Source: a bacterium (GTDB lineage Bacteria; Planctomycetota; UBA11346). From it: DNA of 10,911 bases. The stretch is taken from assembly GCA_020049615.1 (NCBI GenBank), contig JAIFKN010000098.1, forward strand, positions 1-10,911, in the 5' to 3' direction. A program made the translations under genes and the position numbers. The notes below the pieces were generated by a model that saw only the letters and a list, made by a program, of their open reading frames with translations, did not search any database and was not told the origin of the DNA. Below are positions 1 through 6,594 of this stretch, piece by piece. Each line of letters starts with the position of its first letter. Positions within the stretch are counted from its first letter, which is position 1.

Positions 1-599
1 CCCTGCGGCGTGGCGGCGTCCTCGGCCAGGTCGCCCAGCAGCTCCAGGTACAGGTGGCCCGATTCGTGGAAGAAGGTCGAAAGGTCGGCGCGCTGGAACA
101 GGGTGATTGCCAGGGGGCGGACGCCGGCGGCGTTCTTGCGGCCCAGGCTGATCTGGCCGCGGCGGGTGTCCTTGCGCTGTTCCAGGGGCTTGCCCTGGGT
201 GTCGCCAGGCGGTAGGCTGCTGCCACGCGGATCGGTAATTGGGGCTGTCTCACCGCCAGCGTCGGGCGCCCCAGGTAGTACACGATCCGAAGAGGCCTCG
301 GTGGCGCTGGTTGCCACCGAGGCCTCGTCTTTGATGGCCTCCAAGTGGTAGAAGCGATGGCCGGGCCGGTCGCCGCGGTACTCCTTGATGGTCAGCTTGA
401 TGGTCCGCGGCGATCCGTTGACCGTGGCTTGTGCCGCCAGCTTGAGCACCCGTACCACCTCGGGGTTGCCGCGCTTCTCCGGTTCTTCTGCGATCAACCG
501 TGCCGAGCTGATCAGGTCGGGAAGCACGCGGAGCGCCTGGATCTCCACGGGCGTCGTGGCCGCTCCCAGAACGTGGTTGAGACCTGAGCGATAGTCCGC
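1..599 (-). pseudogene. 5'-truncated large polyvalent protein fragment (LPD3-like domain plus zincin motif), runs off the left end
   Basis: The minus strand is open for about 199 codons from 599 to the window edge. The first ~95 residues (beginning ADYRSGLNHVLG, then LPDLISSARLIAEEP, RGNPEVVRVL, IKLTIKEYRG, GHRFYHLEAI) resemble the large polyvalent protein-associated domain 3 (LPD3) of phage and integrative-element polyproteins. A low-complexity linker follows (about residues 95-145). Then comes ITLFQRADLSTFFHESGHLYLELLG, with HESGH at fragment residues 178-182 (bases 54-68), the HExxH zinc-peptidase signature often found after such domains. In these families the domain starts further upstream. 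Here the frame stays open upstream, but it turns into sequence unlike the family, antisense to the XRE gene's leader, and has no plausible in-frame ATG; the first in-frame GTG (546-548) would cut into the domain. I therefore read it as a fragment that lost its 5' part near 600. The C-terminal side lies outside the window. Domain naming is from memory of the family, not a search. Confidence 0.6.
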
Positions 600-623
600 G
601 CGACCGGAATGGTGTGCGGCGGT

Positions 624-641
624 GTATTCAAAATAGAATAC
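624..641. promoter_or_regulatory. Operator-like palindrome upstream of the XRE regulator
   Basis: GTATTC (624-629) and GAATAC (636-641) form a perfect 6-base inverted repeat around the AT-rich centre AAAATA. This is the size and shape of an operator for a dimeric HTH repressor. It lies 26 bases before the XRE start at 668 and in front of the divergent truncated gene, so autoregulation is likely. A -10-like hexamer, TAGAAT, lies within it at 634-639, but I see no good -35. Function is inferred from position and symmetry. Confidence 0.5.
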
Positions 642-667
642 GAGCGACGGATGGAGAGTCGTGCAGG

Positions 668-958
668 ATGAAGATCCTGGATTTCGCGGAATTGCTGCGA
701 CACCTGCGGGCCGAACAAGGATGCTCGTTGGCCACTCTGGCTGTGGATGCGGGGTTGTCCCGGTCACATCTATCGAATCTCGAGCATGGGCGGCGGGCGC
801 CGTCGCCGGAGATGACGGTTGCCTTGGCAAAGGCGTTCGGCCTAGCGGGATCCAAGGAGCGCACATTCGTGATCAGCGCGGGCCTGGCCCATGTGCCCGA
901 ACCGCTGCGGGGCGCGCTGCGGCAGGCTTTACGGGAACCGGGGCAACGCAGGAGTTAG
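668..958 (+). CDS. Small XRE/Cro-C1-family transcriptional regulator
   Basis: This 96-residue cytoplasmic DNA-binding protein is almost entirely one helix-turn-helix domain. Residues 6-60 read FAELLRHLRAEQGCSLATL, then AGLSRSHLSNLEHGRRAPS and an ALAKAFGL helix, the classic Cro/C1 pattern with the recognition helix around SRSHLSNLE (31-39). A short tail (HVPEPLRGALRQAL) follows, as in compact phage- and island-type repressors. I chose ATG at 668 because the HTH begins right after it and GGAG at 653-656 sits 11 bases upstream; an ATG at 614 would lie before the palindrome at 624-641 and adds residues unlike the family. Local base composition is clearly less GC-rich than the rest of the window. 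The gene diverges from a mobile-element protein fragment, suggesting it belonged to that element. The domain is clear; the target is inferred to include the upstream palindrome. Confidence 0.85.
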   Translation: MKILDFAELLRHLRAEQGCSLATLAVDAGLSRSHLSNLEHGRRAPSPEMTVALAKAFGLAGSKERTFVISAGLAHVPEPLRGALRQALREPGQRRS

Positions 959-1172
959 CCAAGATACAGCGTTGGAATCTCTGCGACAGACACACGGCGT
1001 CGTTTCGGGTCGCCTGGTCGTGCGTCCGGCCGGAGCGGCTGATCCAGCGGACCTGCTGCGAAGACGGCTGGATGCGTGGCGACCAGGGAGGCGAGTGGTC
1101 GGGATCAAGGGTCAACGCACCTGGAAGTGGATTAACCCACCCCAGGCCTGCGCACCGATCAGCGACCGTGAC
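959..1172. other. Intergenic stretch with no supported gene
   Basis: These 214 bases lie between the XRE stop and the stop of the oppositely oriented ceramidase-like gene. I see no start with a ribosome site, no RNA gene and no clear terminator with a T-run. A short self-complementary stretch, TCCGGCCGGA, lies at 1025-1034. The change from the lower-GC left patch to the GC-rich block happens around here, so an element boundary could lie in it, but I see no duplicated attachment site. Confidence 0.4.
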
Positions 1173-2384
1173 CTATGCCCCGTCGACGACCTGCTGCGCG
1201 AGCGTGGTCAGGGCATCGACCAGCGCCTCGCCGTCGCCGGCGGTCCGTCCCCGCGCGACCGCCGCGTCGATCTCGTAGCCGCCAGCGGCGAAGTCTGCGC
1301 GCGCCGGCCAGTAGCCGGTCCAGCCGTTGGCGTTGGTCAGCAGGACCACCGGACGGTCCAGGCGGCGGCGCAGGTCGGCCGACAGGCTCTGGAACAGCTC
1401 GACCGGCGCGGCCAGCACGATCGCACCGCCGACCCCCCAGGCCGTCAGGTCGAGCTCACCGGTGCCGAGGCGCAGGGTGCGGCTCGCGCAGCGCAGGCCC
1501 TCGCCGGGCCGGGCGGCGTGGGCCAGGGCGCCGGCCAGCCCACCCGCCGCATCGCCGAGCAGGGCGAGGGCGGCCGGGTCGTCCTGGGTCGCGAGCCACG
1601 GATGGGCGTCGCCGCAGGCGCCGAGGCCGAAGACCGGGAAGCAGCCGGGCTGGTGGCGGGCGATCGCGGCACACGCCGCGCCGGGCCAGTCGGCGCTGAC
1701 CACGCGGCTGGTCTTGCCCAGGCACACCGGATGCGCGCCGAGGCTGAACAGCAGCGCGCTGCGCCCGCCGGCGGCCCGGCGCAGGTGCAGCACGGCGAGG
1801 GCGGGATCGTCGCCGGGCCGGGGATGCAGGTCGGCCTGCTCCTCGGGGTTCCAGCATAGGCGCACTCCCGCCGGATCCGCGATCCGGCGGCGGTAGGCGA
1901 GGCCGCAGGGCGTGCAGGCCGAGGCCGCCGTCACCGGCACCAGCAGCCCCGCGGCACGCGCCGCCGCGTCGCTGGTGGCCGCCAGCAGACGGGCGGTGAC
2001 GCGCTGCTCGGGCGCACCGCCGTCGGTGGTCACATGCGGCAGCGCCGCCGCGAGGTCATGGGCGAGTTCCGGGTCATGGGCCAGGGGGGCGCTGTGGGTG
2101 TGGGTGCAGGCGAGGATGACATCGTCCGGCGCCAGCCCGGCGGCGGCGGCGGCGGCGGCGCGCAGCCGCCGGGCGAGGGCCAGTGACACGACGCAGTGGT
2201 CGAGGCAGACCAGTAGGGCCGCGGTGGCGCCGTGGCGCAGGGCGATGGCGCGGGCGCAGAGGGGATCGTGCTCGCCATCGTTGCCTGGGGCGAGGCGCTC
2301 CTGGCGGAAGTCGTAGCCGAGCAGCGATTCGTCGCGCTGGGTGGGCATGGCGCTGGCGGCCCAGCCGGCGAGGAGGGAGGTCAT
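1173..2384 (-). CDS. Neutral/alkaline ceramidase-superfamily protein (N-terminal domain type), predicted metal-dependent hydrolase
   Basis: This 403-residue protein carries the signature blocks of the neutral/alkaline non-lysosomal ceramidase N-terminal superfamily: LLGYDFR and HDPLCARAIAL near the start (about 21-49), CTHTHSAP (93-100), GAHPV (216-220), ADWPG (231-235), GACGDAHPW (255-263), APVELF (326-331), TNANGWTGYWP (350-360) and GGYE (368-371). By analogy with characterised ceramidases, H97, H218, E329 and Y370 are candidate zinc ligands. The nucleophilic serine of true ceramidases, expected in the GDxSPN-like block, is absent (GDAHP here), and the C-terminal immunoglobulin-like domain is missing. 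The protein starts without a signal peptide, so it is probably cytoplasmic. Ceramide is therefore an unlikely substrate; these uncharacterised relatives may act on another amide or ester. It lies 54 bases downstream of the chemoreceptor gene on the same strand, with a hairpin between. No strong Shine-Dalgarno precedes the ATG at 2384. Residues 76-82 are seven alanines encoded by a GGC repeat. Confidence 0.8.
   Translation of the reverse strand: MTSLLAGWAASAMPTQRDESLLGYDFRQERLAPGNDGEHDPLCARAIALRHGATAALLVCLDHCVVSLALARRLRAAAAAAAGLAPDDVILACTHTHSAPLAHDPELAHDLAAALPHVTTDGGAPEQRVTARLLAATSDAAARAAGLLVPVTAASACTPCGLAYRRRIADPAGVRLCWNPEEQADLHPRPGDDPALAVLHLRRAAGGRSALLFSLGAHPVCLGKTSRVVSADWPGAACAAIARHQPGCFPVFGLGACGDAHPWLATQDDPAALALLGDAAGGLAGALAHAARPGEGLRCASRTLRLGTGELDLTAWGVGGAIVLAAPVELFQSLSADLRRRLDRPVVLLTNANGWTGYWPARADFAAGGYEIDAAVARGRTAGDGEALVDALTTLAQQVVDGA
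2139..2159. repeat. Seven-copy GGC trinucleotide tract coding poly-alanine
   Basis: Seven perfect GGC copies run from 2139 to 2159. Read on the minus strand as GCC codons, they encode the Ala7 run in the ceramidase-like protein. Shorter tracts of the same kind occur in the chemoreceptor gene near 2708-2723 and 4238-4255. Because the unit is three bases, length changes would keep the frame. Confidence 0.8.
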
Positions 2385-2397
2385 GCGGCCAGCATGG

Positions 2398-2434
2398 CGC
2401 GGACGGACGGGCGTGAAGGCCCATCGCGTCCGCG
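2398..2434 (-). terminator. Nested hairpin between chemoreceptor and ceramidase-like genes
   Basis: CGCGGACG (2398-2405) pairs perfectly with CGTCCGCG (2427-2434), and a second 4-base stem, GGGC (2409-2412) with GCCC (2419-2422), lies inside. It directly follows the chemoreceptor stop codon (2439-2441) in the direction of transcription. There is no T-run, so it is at best a partial terminator or an mRNA-stabilising hairpin that could set the level of the downstream gene. Confidence 0.35.
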
Positions 2435-2438
2435 GGCG

Positions 2439-4772
2439 TCAGCCCTGCGCCACCTGGGCGTCGAGCTCGCGGGCGGTGGCGGCCAGGCGGTCGGCCAGGC
2501 GCTGCACCGTCGCAGCCTGGTCCGAGGTCGTGCCGACGGCCTCGACCACGGTGGCGCTGCTCTGGGCGATCTCGCTGCAGATGGCGGCGGCCGAGGAGAG
2601 CGAGCCGCTCATCTCGCGGCTGGTCGCGGTCTGCTCCTCGACCGCGGCGGCGATCGAGGACTGGATGCCATCGATCTCGCCGACCACCTGGCGGATCTGC
2701 GCCAGGGCGGCGGCGGCGGCGGCGACCTCGGCCTGGATCGCGGCGACCTTGCCGGAGATGTCCTGCGAGGCCCCGCCCGACTGCCGGGCCAGGGCCTTGA
2801 CCTCGCCGGCGACCACGGCGAAGCCGCGCCCGGCCTCGCCGGCGCGCGCCGCCTCGATCGTCGCGTTCAATGCCAGCAGGTTGGTCTGCTCGGCGATGGC
2901 GCCGATCACCTGCACGATCTCGCCGATCTCGCGGCTGGCTGACGACAGCCGGGCCACCGCCGCGTCGGTGCTGCCGGCGTGCGCGACCGCCGATTTGGCG
3001 ACCTCGGCGGCGCGGCTGGTCTGGCGCGCGATCTCACCCATCGTCGCCTGCATCTCCTCGGCAGCTGCGGCGACCGAGCCGACCGCATCGCTGGCCTTCG
3101 CCGCGCCCTGGCCGACCGCATCGGACAGCTGCCGCGAGGTGGTCGCCGCGGAGGTCAGGCTGGAACTGGCCCCGACCAGACCGCCGGAAGCCTCGGTCAC
3201 GGTCCGCGACGATTTCGCCACCTCGCCGAGCAGGCCGCCGAGCCGGACGGTGTGCTGGCGCTCCTGCTCCTCGTTGGCGAGGATCCCGGCGGCGACCTGC
3301 CGGCCCATCCGGCTGGCGGCGATGAGCGAGATGAGGCCGATCAGCAGCAGGGCGGGGACGCCGGCCTTGAGCGAGCTGTTGATGCCGCCCAGGGCCTGGC
3401 TGCCGCGCGCCTGCGCCTCGCCGGCCATCACGGCCGCTGCGGCCCGGGCCTGCTCGACCTGGGGCAGGGCTTCGGCCGCGGCGGTGGTGGCGAGCGCGAC
3501 CGCCTCCAGGCGGCGCTGCAGCGCCGCGACCATGCCATCCTTGGCCAGCAGCAACGGCTCGACCGCATCGATCCGCTTGGCCGCGCCGCGGACCACGGCG
3601 ACCTCGTCCTCGGCCTGCAGTCGCTGGCAGAGGGTGATCGTGTCGCCGAGCTTGCCGCGCAGTTCCCGCAGGCGCGAGACGACCCGGGTGCGGAAGGCGG
3701 TGGCGTCGGCGGCCTGGGTGGCCCGGTGCGGCAGCAGGCTGGCGTCGCTGGCGAGGATGCGGGCGAACAGCACGCTGTCGCGGGCCACCAGTTCCAGGCT
3801 GACGCAGTGGCCGATGGCCTCGAGCCGGTCGGCGACCGCGGCCGCGGTGCGCTGGGCGGCGACGACCAGGGGGTCCGACGCCTCGATCAGGCGGGTCAGC
3901 CAGGTGTCGACGAGCTGGGCGAGGTCGCGGCTGGAGGCCAGCGCCGCCTCGCGGGCCGCCGCATCCGCCGGATCGGCAAGCTGGGCCTTGCGGCGGGCCA
4001 GCAGCCCGGTGGCGGGATCGAGATAGCCGGTTTCGAGGGTGGCCAGCGCCTGGCCGAGCTCGCGGTCGGCCGGACGCGCCTGATCGAGCCGGTCGCGGAT
4101 CTGGGTGGTGGCCGCGGTGAGGCGCTCCTCCAGCGGGCGCAGCTTGAAGCGGCTTTCGATCGAGGCTGGGCGGTCGACCAGCGCGCGCAGCTCGCGCAGG
4201 CTTTCGCGGATCGCCGACAGCCGGCGCAGTTCGCTCTCGGCGGCGGCGGCGGCGGCACGGGCCTCGTCGAGGGCTTCCTGCGCCTCGGAACGGCGCAGGA
4301 AGGCGTTGGCTCCGAGCTGGTTGATCTCCGAGGCGAGCTTGCCCATGCCCTCTTCGAAGCCGCGGGCGGCTTCCAGCGCGGCCTGGTCAGCGGCCAGGCG
4401 CTGGCCGAGTGCAGCCAGCAGGCGCCGGCGGAGGCTCTCCAGGGCTGCGAGGTCGTCGGCCGGACGGCCGAGGATCCCGGCCAGCTGCCGGTCGGCTGCT
4501 TCGGCCGCGGCGATGTCGGTCGCCGCCGCTGCCGCCGCCTGTTCGAGCGCCGTGCTGCCGGTCGCCGCGTTCATCGCCGCGATCGAGGCGACTAGGCGTT
4601 CGAGCCCCGTCTGCTTGCGGGTCGCGGCCTCCTGGGCCGGCGCCTCGCGCCCGGTCACCCGCGCGACCTGCCACAGCACCAGCGAGCCGGCGCCGACCGC
4701 GAGCACGACGACCCCGGCCAGGGCCAGGGACATCCGCCGGTTGAGCGTGCGCAGACTGTCGGCGAGGCTCAT
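2439..4772 (-). CDS. Methyl-accepting chemotaxis protein, large helical periplasmic sensor, no recognisable HAMP
   Basis: A 777-residue transmembrane chemoreceptor. A short cytoplasmic start is followed by TM1 (about 17-38), a ~430-residue periplasmic region (39-467) of Ala/Leu/Arg/Glu-rich sequence that looks almost wholly helical, TM2 (about 470-487) and a cytoplasmic signalling domain. The conserved hairpin tip (616-662) contains [40 protein letters not shown] and GEVKALA, the region that contacts CheA and CheW. Flanking Ala/Ser/Glu-rich helices carry likely methylation sites (AAAEEMQ near 568-574; AVEEQTATS near 710-718). After TM2 I find neither the proline nor the D-E pair of a HAMP domain; the linker goes straight into the coiled coil. 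No CheR-tethering pentapeptide is visible at the C-terminus. The ATG at 4772 is preceded by AAGGAA (4779-4784), which overlaps the stop codon of the upstream binding-protein gene, so translation is probably coupled. The pairing suggests the sensor reads the state of that binding protein. Confidence 0.93.
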   Translation of the reverse strand: MSLADSLRTLNRRMSLALAGVVVLAVGAGSLVLWQVARVTGREAPAQEAATRKQTGLERLVASIAAMNAATGSTALEQAAAAAATDIAAAEAADRQLAGILGRPADDLAALESLRRRLLAALGQRLAADQAALEAARGFEEGMGKLASEINQLGANAFLRRSEAQEALDEARAAAAAAESELRRLSAIRESLRELRALVDRPASIESRFKLRPLEERLTAATTQIRDRLDQARPADRELGQALATLETGYLDPATGLLARRKAQLADPADAAAREAALASSRDLAQLVDTWLTRLIEASDPLVVAAQRTAAAVADRLEAIGHCVSLELVARDSVLFARILASDASLLPHRATQAADATAFRTRVVSRLRELRGKLGDTITLCQRLQAEDEVAVVRGAAKRIDAVEPLLLAKDGMVAALQRRLEAVALATTAAAEALPQVEQARAAAAVMAGEAQARGSQALGGINSSLKAGVPALLLIGLISLIAASRMGRQVAAGILANEEQERQHTVRLGGLLGEVAKSSRTVTEASGGLVGASSSLTSAATTSRQLSDAVGQGAAKASDAVGSVAAAAEEMQATMGEIARQTSRAAEVAKSAVAHAGSTDAAVARLSSASREIGEIVQVIGAIAEQTNLLALNATIEAARAGEAGRGFAVVAGEVKALARQSGGASQDISGKVAAIQAEVAAAAAALAQIRQVVGEIDGIQSSIAAAVEEQTATSREMSGSLSSAAAICSEIAQSSATVVEAVGTTSDQAATVQRLADRLAATARELDAQVAQG

Positions 4773-4778
4773 GCTGCG

Positions 4779-4784
4779 TTCCTT
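4779..4784 (-). promoter_or_regulatory. Ribosome-binding site of the chemoreceptor gene, overlapping the upstream stop codon
   Basis: AAGGAA on the minus strand lies six bases before the ATG at 4772. It shares bases with the TAA stop (4783-4785) of the substrate-binding-protein gene. This layout is typical of translational coupling and supports a shared mRNA and matched synthesis of the two proteins. Confidence 0.7.
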
Positions 4785-5901
4785 ACTTGAGCGTCTCGAC
4801 CGGCTTGGCGGCTCCGCCGGCGACCCGGGTCAGCCAGACCTTGTCCGAAGCCTGGCGGCGGTCGGCGGCGAAGCTGACGGTGAAGCCGCCGAGGTCGAGG
4901 CTGCCCAGCCCCTCCAGGCCGGCGACCAGCTTCTCACGGGTCGGATCCACCCCGGCCTTGTCCAGGCCGGCGAGCAGCACCCGGCCGGTGATGTAACCCT
5001 CGAAGCTGACGTAGCTCGGCTTGGCGTCGGCCTGCGCCTTGGCCAGCGCCGCCTGGTAGGCCTTGGCCAGCGGCAGGTCAGCATCGCTGGGCGAGGGCAC
5101 CACCTGGCTGATGACCAGGCCGTCGGCGGCCGCGCCGAGCTCGGCGATCAGGCTTTCGGTGCCGACGAAGCTGATCGTCGCGAGCGGGCAGGCCAGGCCG
5201 GCGGCGCGCGCCTCCTTGACGAAGGCGGCGAGCGGCTTGTAGGGGCCGACCATGATGATGGCGTCCGGCTTGGCCGCGAGCATGGCGGCCAGCCCGGTCT
5301 GCACCGCCACGGTGTTGCGCTCGAAGGTGCTGGTCGCGGCGACCTTCAGGGATCGCTTGGCCAGCGCCTTGGTCGTGCCGGCGAGGCCGGCCTGGCCGAA
5401 GCTGTCGTTCTGGTGGAACACGGCGATGCGCTTGGCCCCGAGATCGGCGCCGAGGCGCTCGACCAGGATCTCGGTCTCATCGTCGTAGCTGGCGCGCACG
5501 TTGAAGACCAGCGGTTGCGGCGGGGAGCGCAGGAACATCGCGCCGGTGAACAATCCGACCACCGGCACGCCCGTTTCGATGGCGATGGGCAGGGCGGCCT
5601 TGGCGGTGGGCGTGCCGACGAAACCCGCCAGGCAGAAGACCTTGTCCGTCTCGACCAGGTGGCCGACCGCGTCGATGCACTTGTCAGGGTCGTAGCCGTC
5701 ATCCTTGGCGACCAGGTGGAGGCGGCGGCCATGCACGCCACCGGCGGCGTTGGCTTCGTCGATGGCGGCGCGCAGGCCGAGGTGCATCCCGGTGCCGAGA
5801 TCCTTGGCCGGGCCGTCGAGGGCGCAGGCCTGGCCGATGCGGAGATCGTCGGCAGCGCAGAGCAGGGTGGCCAGGGCGAGCAGGAGGGGGACTCGGTGCA
5901 T
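4783..5901 (-). CDS. Type-1 periplasmic substrate-binding protein (Peripla_BP_6, branched-chain amino-acid class)
   Basis: This 372-residue exported protein has a signal peptide, [16 protein letters not shown], likely cleaved before ADDLRIG. C15 lacks the small residue that should precede a lipobox cysteine, so it is probably soluble rather than a lipoprotein. The mature part follows the type-1 fold: [17 protein letters not shown] (20-36), [18 protein letters not shown] (42-59), [15 protein letters not shown] (93-107), [17 protein letters not shown] (134-150), [11 protein letters not shown] (162-172), then [10 protein letters not shown] (241-250) and [15 protein letters not shown] (299-313). 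This class binds branched-chain amino acids or related small ligands; the actual ligand cannot be read from sequence. No LivHMGF-type permease or ATPase is adjacent. Instead a chemoreceptor begins 10 bases downstream, so I infer a sensory rather than a transport role. The start at 5901 is fixed by the signal peptide and by GGAG eight bases upstream, which lies at the tip of a perfect palindrome. Confidence 0.9.
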   Translation of the reverse strand: MHRVPLLLALATLLCAADDLRIGQACALDGPAKDLGTGMHLGLRAAIDEANAAGGVHGRRLHLVAKDDGYDPDKCIDAVGHLVETDKVFCLAGFVGTPTAKAALPIAIETGVPVVGLFTGAMFLRSPPQPLVFNVRASYDDETEILVERLGADLGAKRIAVFHQNDSFGQAGLAGTTKALAKRSLKVAATSTFERNTVAVQTGLAAMLAAKPDAIIMVGPYKPLAAFVKEARAAGLACPLATISFVGTESLIAELGAAADGLVISQVVPSPSDADLPLAKAYQAALAKAQADAKPSYVSFEGYITGRVLLAGLDKAGVDPTREKLVAGLEGLGSLDLGGFTVSFAADRRQASDKVWLTRVAGGAAKPVETLK

Positions 5902-5904
5902 GGT

Positions 5905-5920
5905 CGGGACTCCAGTCCCG
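5905..5920. repeat. Perfect short palindrome over the binding-protein ribosome-binding site
   Basis: CGGGACT (5905-5911), a CC apex (5912-5913) and AGTCCCG (5914-5920) form a seven-pair perfect inverted repeat. Read on the minus strand, the apex contains GGAG eight bases before the ATG at 5901, so the Shine-Dalgarno sits in the loop and upper stem. The CT-YC-AG apex matches the palindromes at 7202-7219 and 10779-10800. It could be an RNA hairpin that tunes translation, a DNA-level operator, or a member of a dispersed repeat family. Confidence 0.6.
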
Positions 5921-5922
5921 CC

Positions 5923-5952
5923 ACTCTACCCGATGCACCCCATGCCAGGCAA
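5923..5952 (-). promoter_or_regulatory. Candidate sigma-70-type promoter for the binding-protein/chemoreceptor operon
   Basis: On the minus strand, TTGCCT (5947-5952, four of six to the -35 consensus) and TAGAGT (5923-5928, four of six to the -10) are 18 bases apart. They lie in the gap between the divergent binding-protein and sigma-factor genes. The predicted start would fall near 5916, inside the palindrome at 5905-5920. The match is moderate and chance is not excluded. Confidence 0.3.
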
Positions 5953-6075
5953 GAGGCAAGTCTCATCCACCGACCGGCGACCTCGGACCAACGCAGCCGC
6001 CAGCCGGCGGTTCAGCAGGGAAATTCCCCCTAATGTCCCTCCGGGCAGTGCGTTGACCCTGCAGGCGGTGACCTC
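5929..6075. other. Divergent intergenic region with a GGGAA/TTCCC palindrome
   Basis: This is the rest of the 174-base gap between two divergent operons. GGGAAATTCCC (6018-6028) is an inverted repeat of five pairs around one base, followed by TAATGT at 6031-6036. GGAAAT resembles the -35 elements used by some ECF sigma factors, so autoregulation by the sigma factor encoded downstream is possible. I see no convincing -10 partner. No gene or RNA is evident here. Confidence 0.3.
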
Positions 6076-6594
6076 ATGTCCGACTGGATCCATGCAGCTG
6101 TCGAGCGCTATGAACGGCCGCTCGTCGCCTATGTCCACCGCTTCCTCGGGGACGTCGAGGCGGCGCGCGATGTGGTCCAGGATGCCTTCTTGCGCCTGTG
6201 CGCGCAGGAGCGGGAGGTGGTCGCCGGTCACCTCGCCGAATGGCTGTTCACCGTCTGCCGGAACCTGGCGCTCGACCGGTTGCGCCGCCGCCCCCGTGAG
6301 GTCGCCATGGATGCCCAGGATTCCACCATCGCCGAACTGCCTGCCAGCGCGGACCCGCCGTCGCAGCCGCTCGAGGCGGCCGAGGCGCGGGCCGGGCTGC
6401 TCGCCCTGCTCGCCACCCTGCCGCCGCGCCAGCAGGAGATCGTCCGGCTGCGCTTCCAGCAGGGGCTGAGCTACAAGCAGATCGCCGCCATCACCAGCCT
6501 GAGCGCGACCAACGTCGGCTTCCTCATCCACACCGCGATCCGGGCGCTGCATCAGCGGGCGCCCGCCGAACTGGAGCACAGCCATGCCCACTGA
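6076..6594 (+). CDS. ECF-type RNA polymerase sigma factor (sigma-70 regions 2 and 4)
   Basis: A 172-residue extracytoplasmic-function sigma factor. Region 2 spans about 8-72: LVAYVHRFLGDVEAARDVVQ, DAFLRL and EWLFTVCRNLALDRLRRR, covering core-polymerase binding and -10 recognition. Region 4 spans about 107-162: LLALLATLPPRQQEIVRLRF, LSYKQIAAITSLSATNVGFL and HTAIRALHQ, the helix-turn-helix for the -35. Regions 1 and 3 are absent, as expected for the class, and the linker between regions 2 and 4 (73-106) is acidic and Pro-rich. The C-terminus ends in a short His-rich tail (EHSHAH). ATG at 6076 follows an AGG/GGTG purine patch (6063-6069). The stop codon overlaps the start of the next gene by 11 bases, so the two products are coupled. 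Given the anti-sigma-like N-terminus of that product, this sigma is probably held inactive by it and released on an envelope signal. The regulon is unknown. Confidence 0.93.
   Translation: MSDWIHAAVERYERPLVAYVHRFLGDVEAARDVVQDAFLRLCAQEREVVAGHLAEWLFTVCRNLALDRLRRRPREVAMDAQDSTIAELPASADPPSQPLEAAEARAGLLALLATLPPRQQEIVRLRFQQGLSYKQIAAITSLSATNVGFLIHTAIRALHQRAPAELEHSHAH

Noticed and set aside
10..594. Plus-strand frames over the left edge
   Set aside because: The minus strand there carries LPD3-like sequence and an HESGH motif, and the plus-strand translations are Arg/Ser-rich with no domain.
891..1859. A long plus-strand open frame across the XRE end, the intergenic region and the ceramidase-like gene
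   Set aside because: Its right two thirds are antisense to a clearly conserved protein and it has no ribosome site. High GC leaves stop codons rare. The stretch of about 960-1140 reads like ordinary protein, but I recognise no family and it has no own stop.
3500..3513. A further palindrome with the same CT-CC-AG apex (six pairs) inside the chemoreceptor gene
   Set aside because: It is explained by common codons for Arg-Leu-Glu-Ala in a GC-rich helical region, so I did not count it as a family member.
5847..5901. Lipoprotein signal in the binding protein (cysteine 15)
   Set aside because: The residue before the cysteine is leucine, not Gly/Ala/Ser, so it does not fit a lipobox. An ordinary signal peptide cleaved after LCA fits better.
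2341..6033. Several very long plus-strand frames opposite the chemoreceptor and binding-protein genes
   Set aside because: They are antisense shadows: Ala/Arg/Ser-rich, without domains, while the minus-strand reading gives unmistakable chemoreceptor and Peripla_BP motifs.
6053..6058. TTGACC as a -35 element for the sigma gene
   Set aside because: It is only about 18 bases before the start codon, too near to leave room for a -10 and a leader with the ribosome site.
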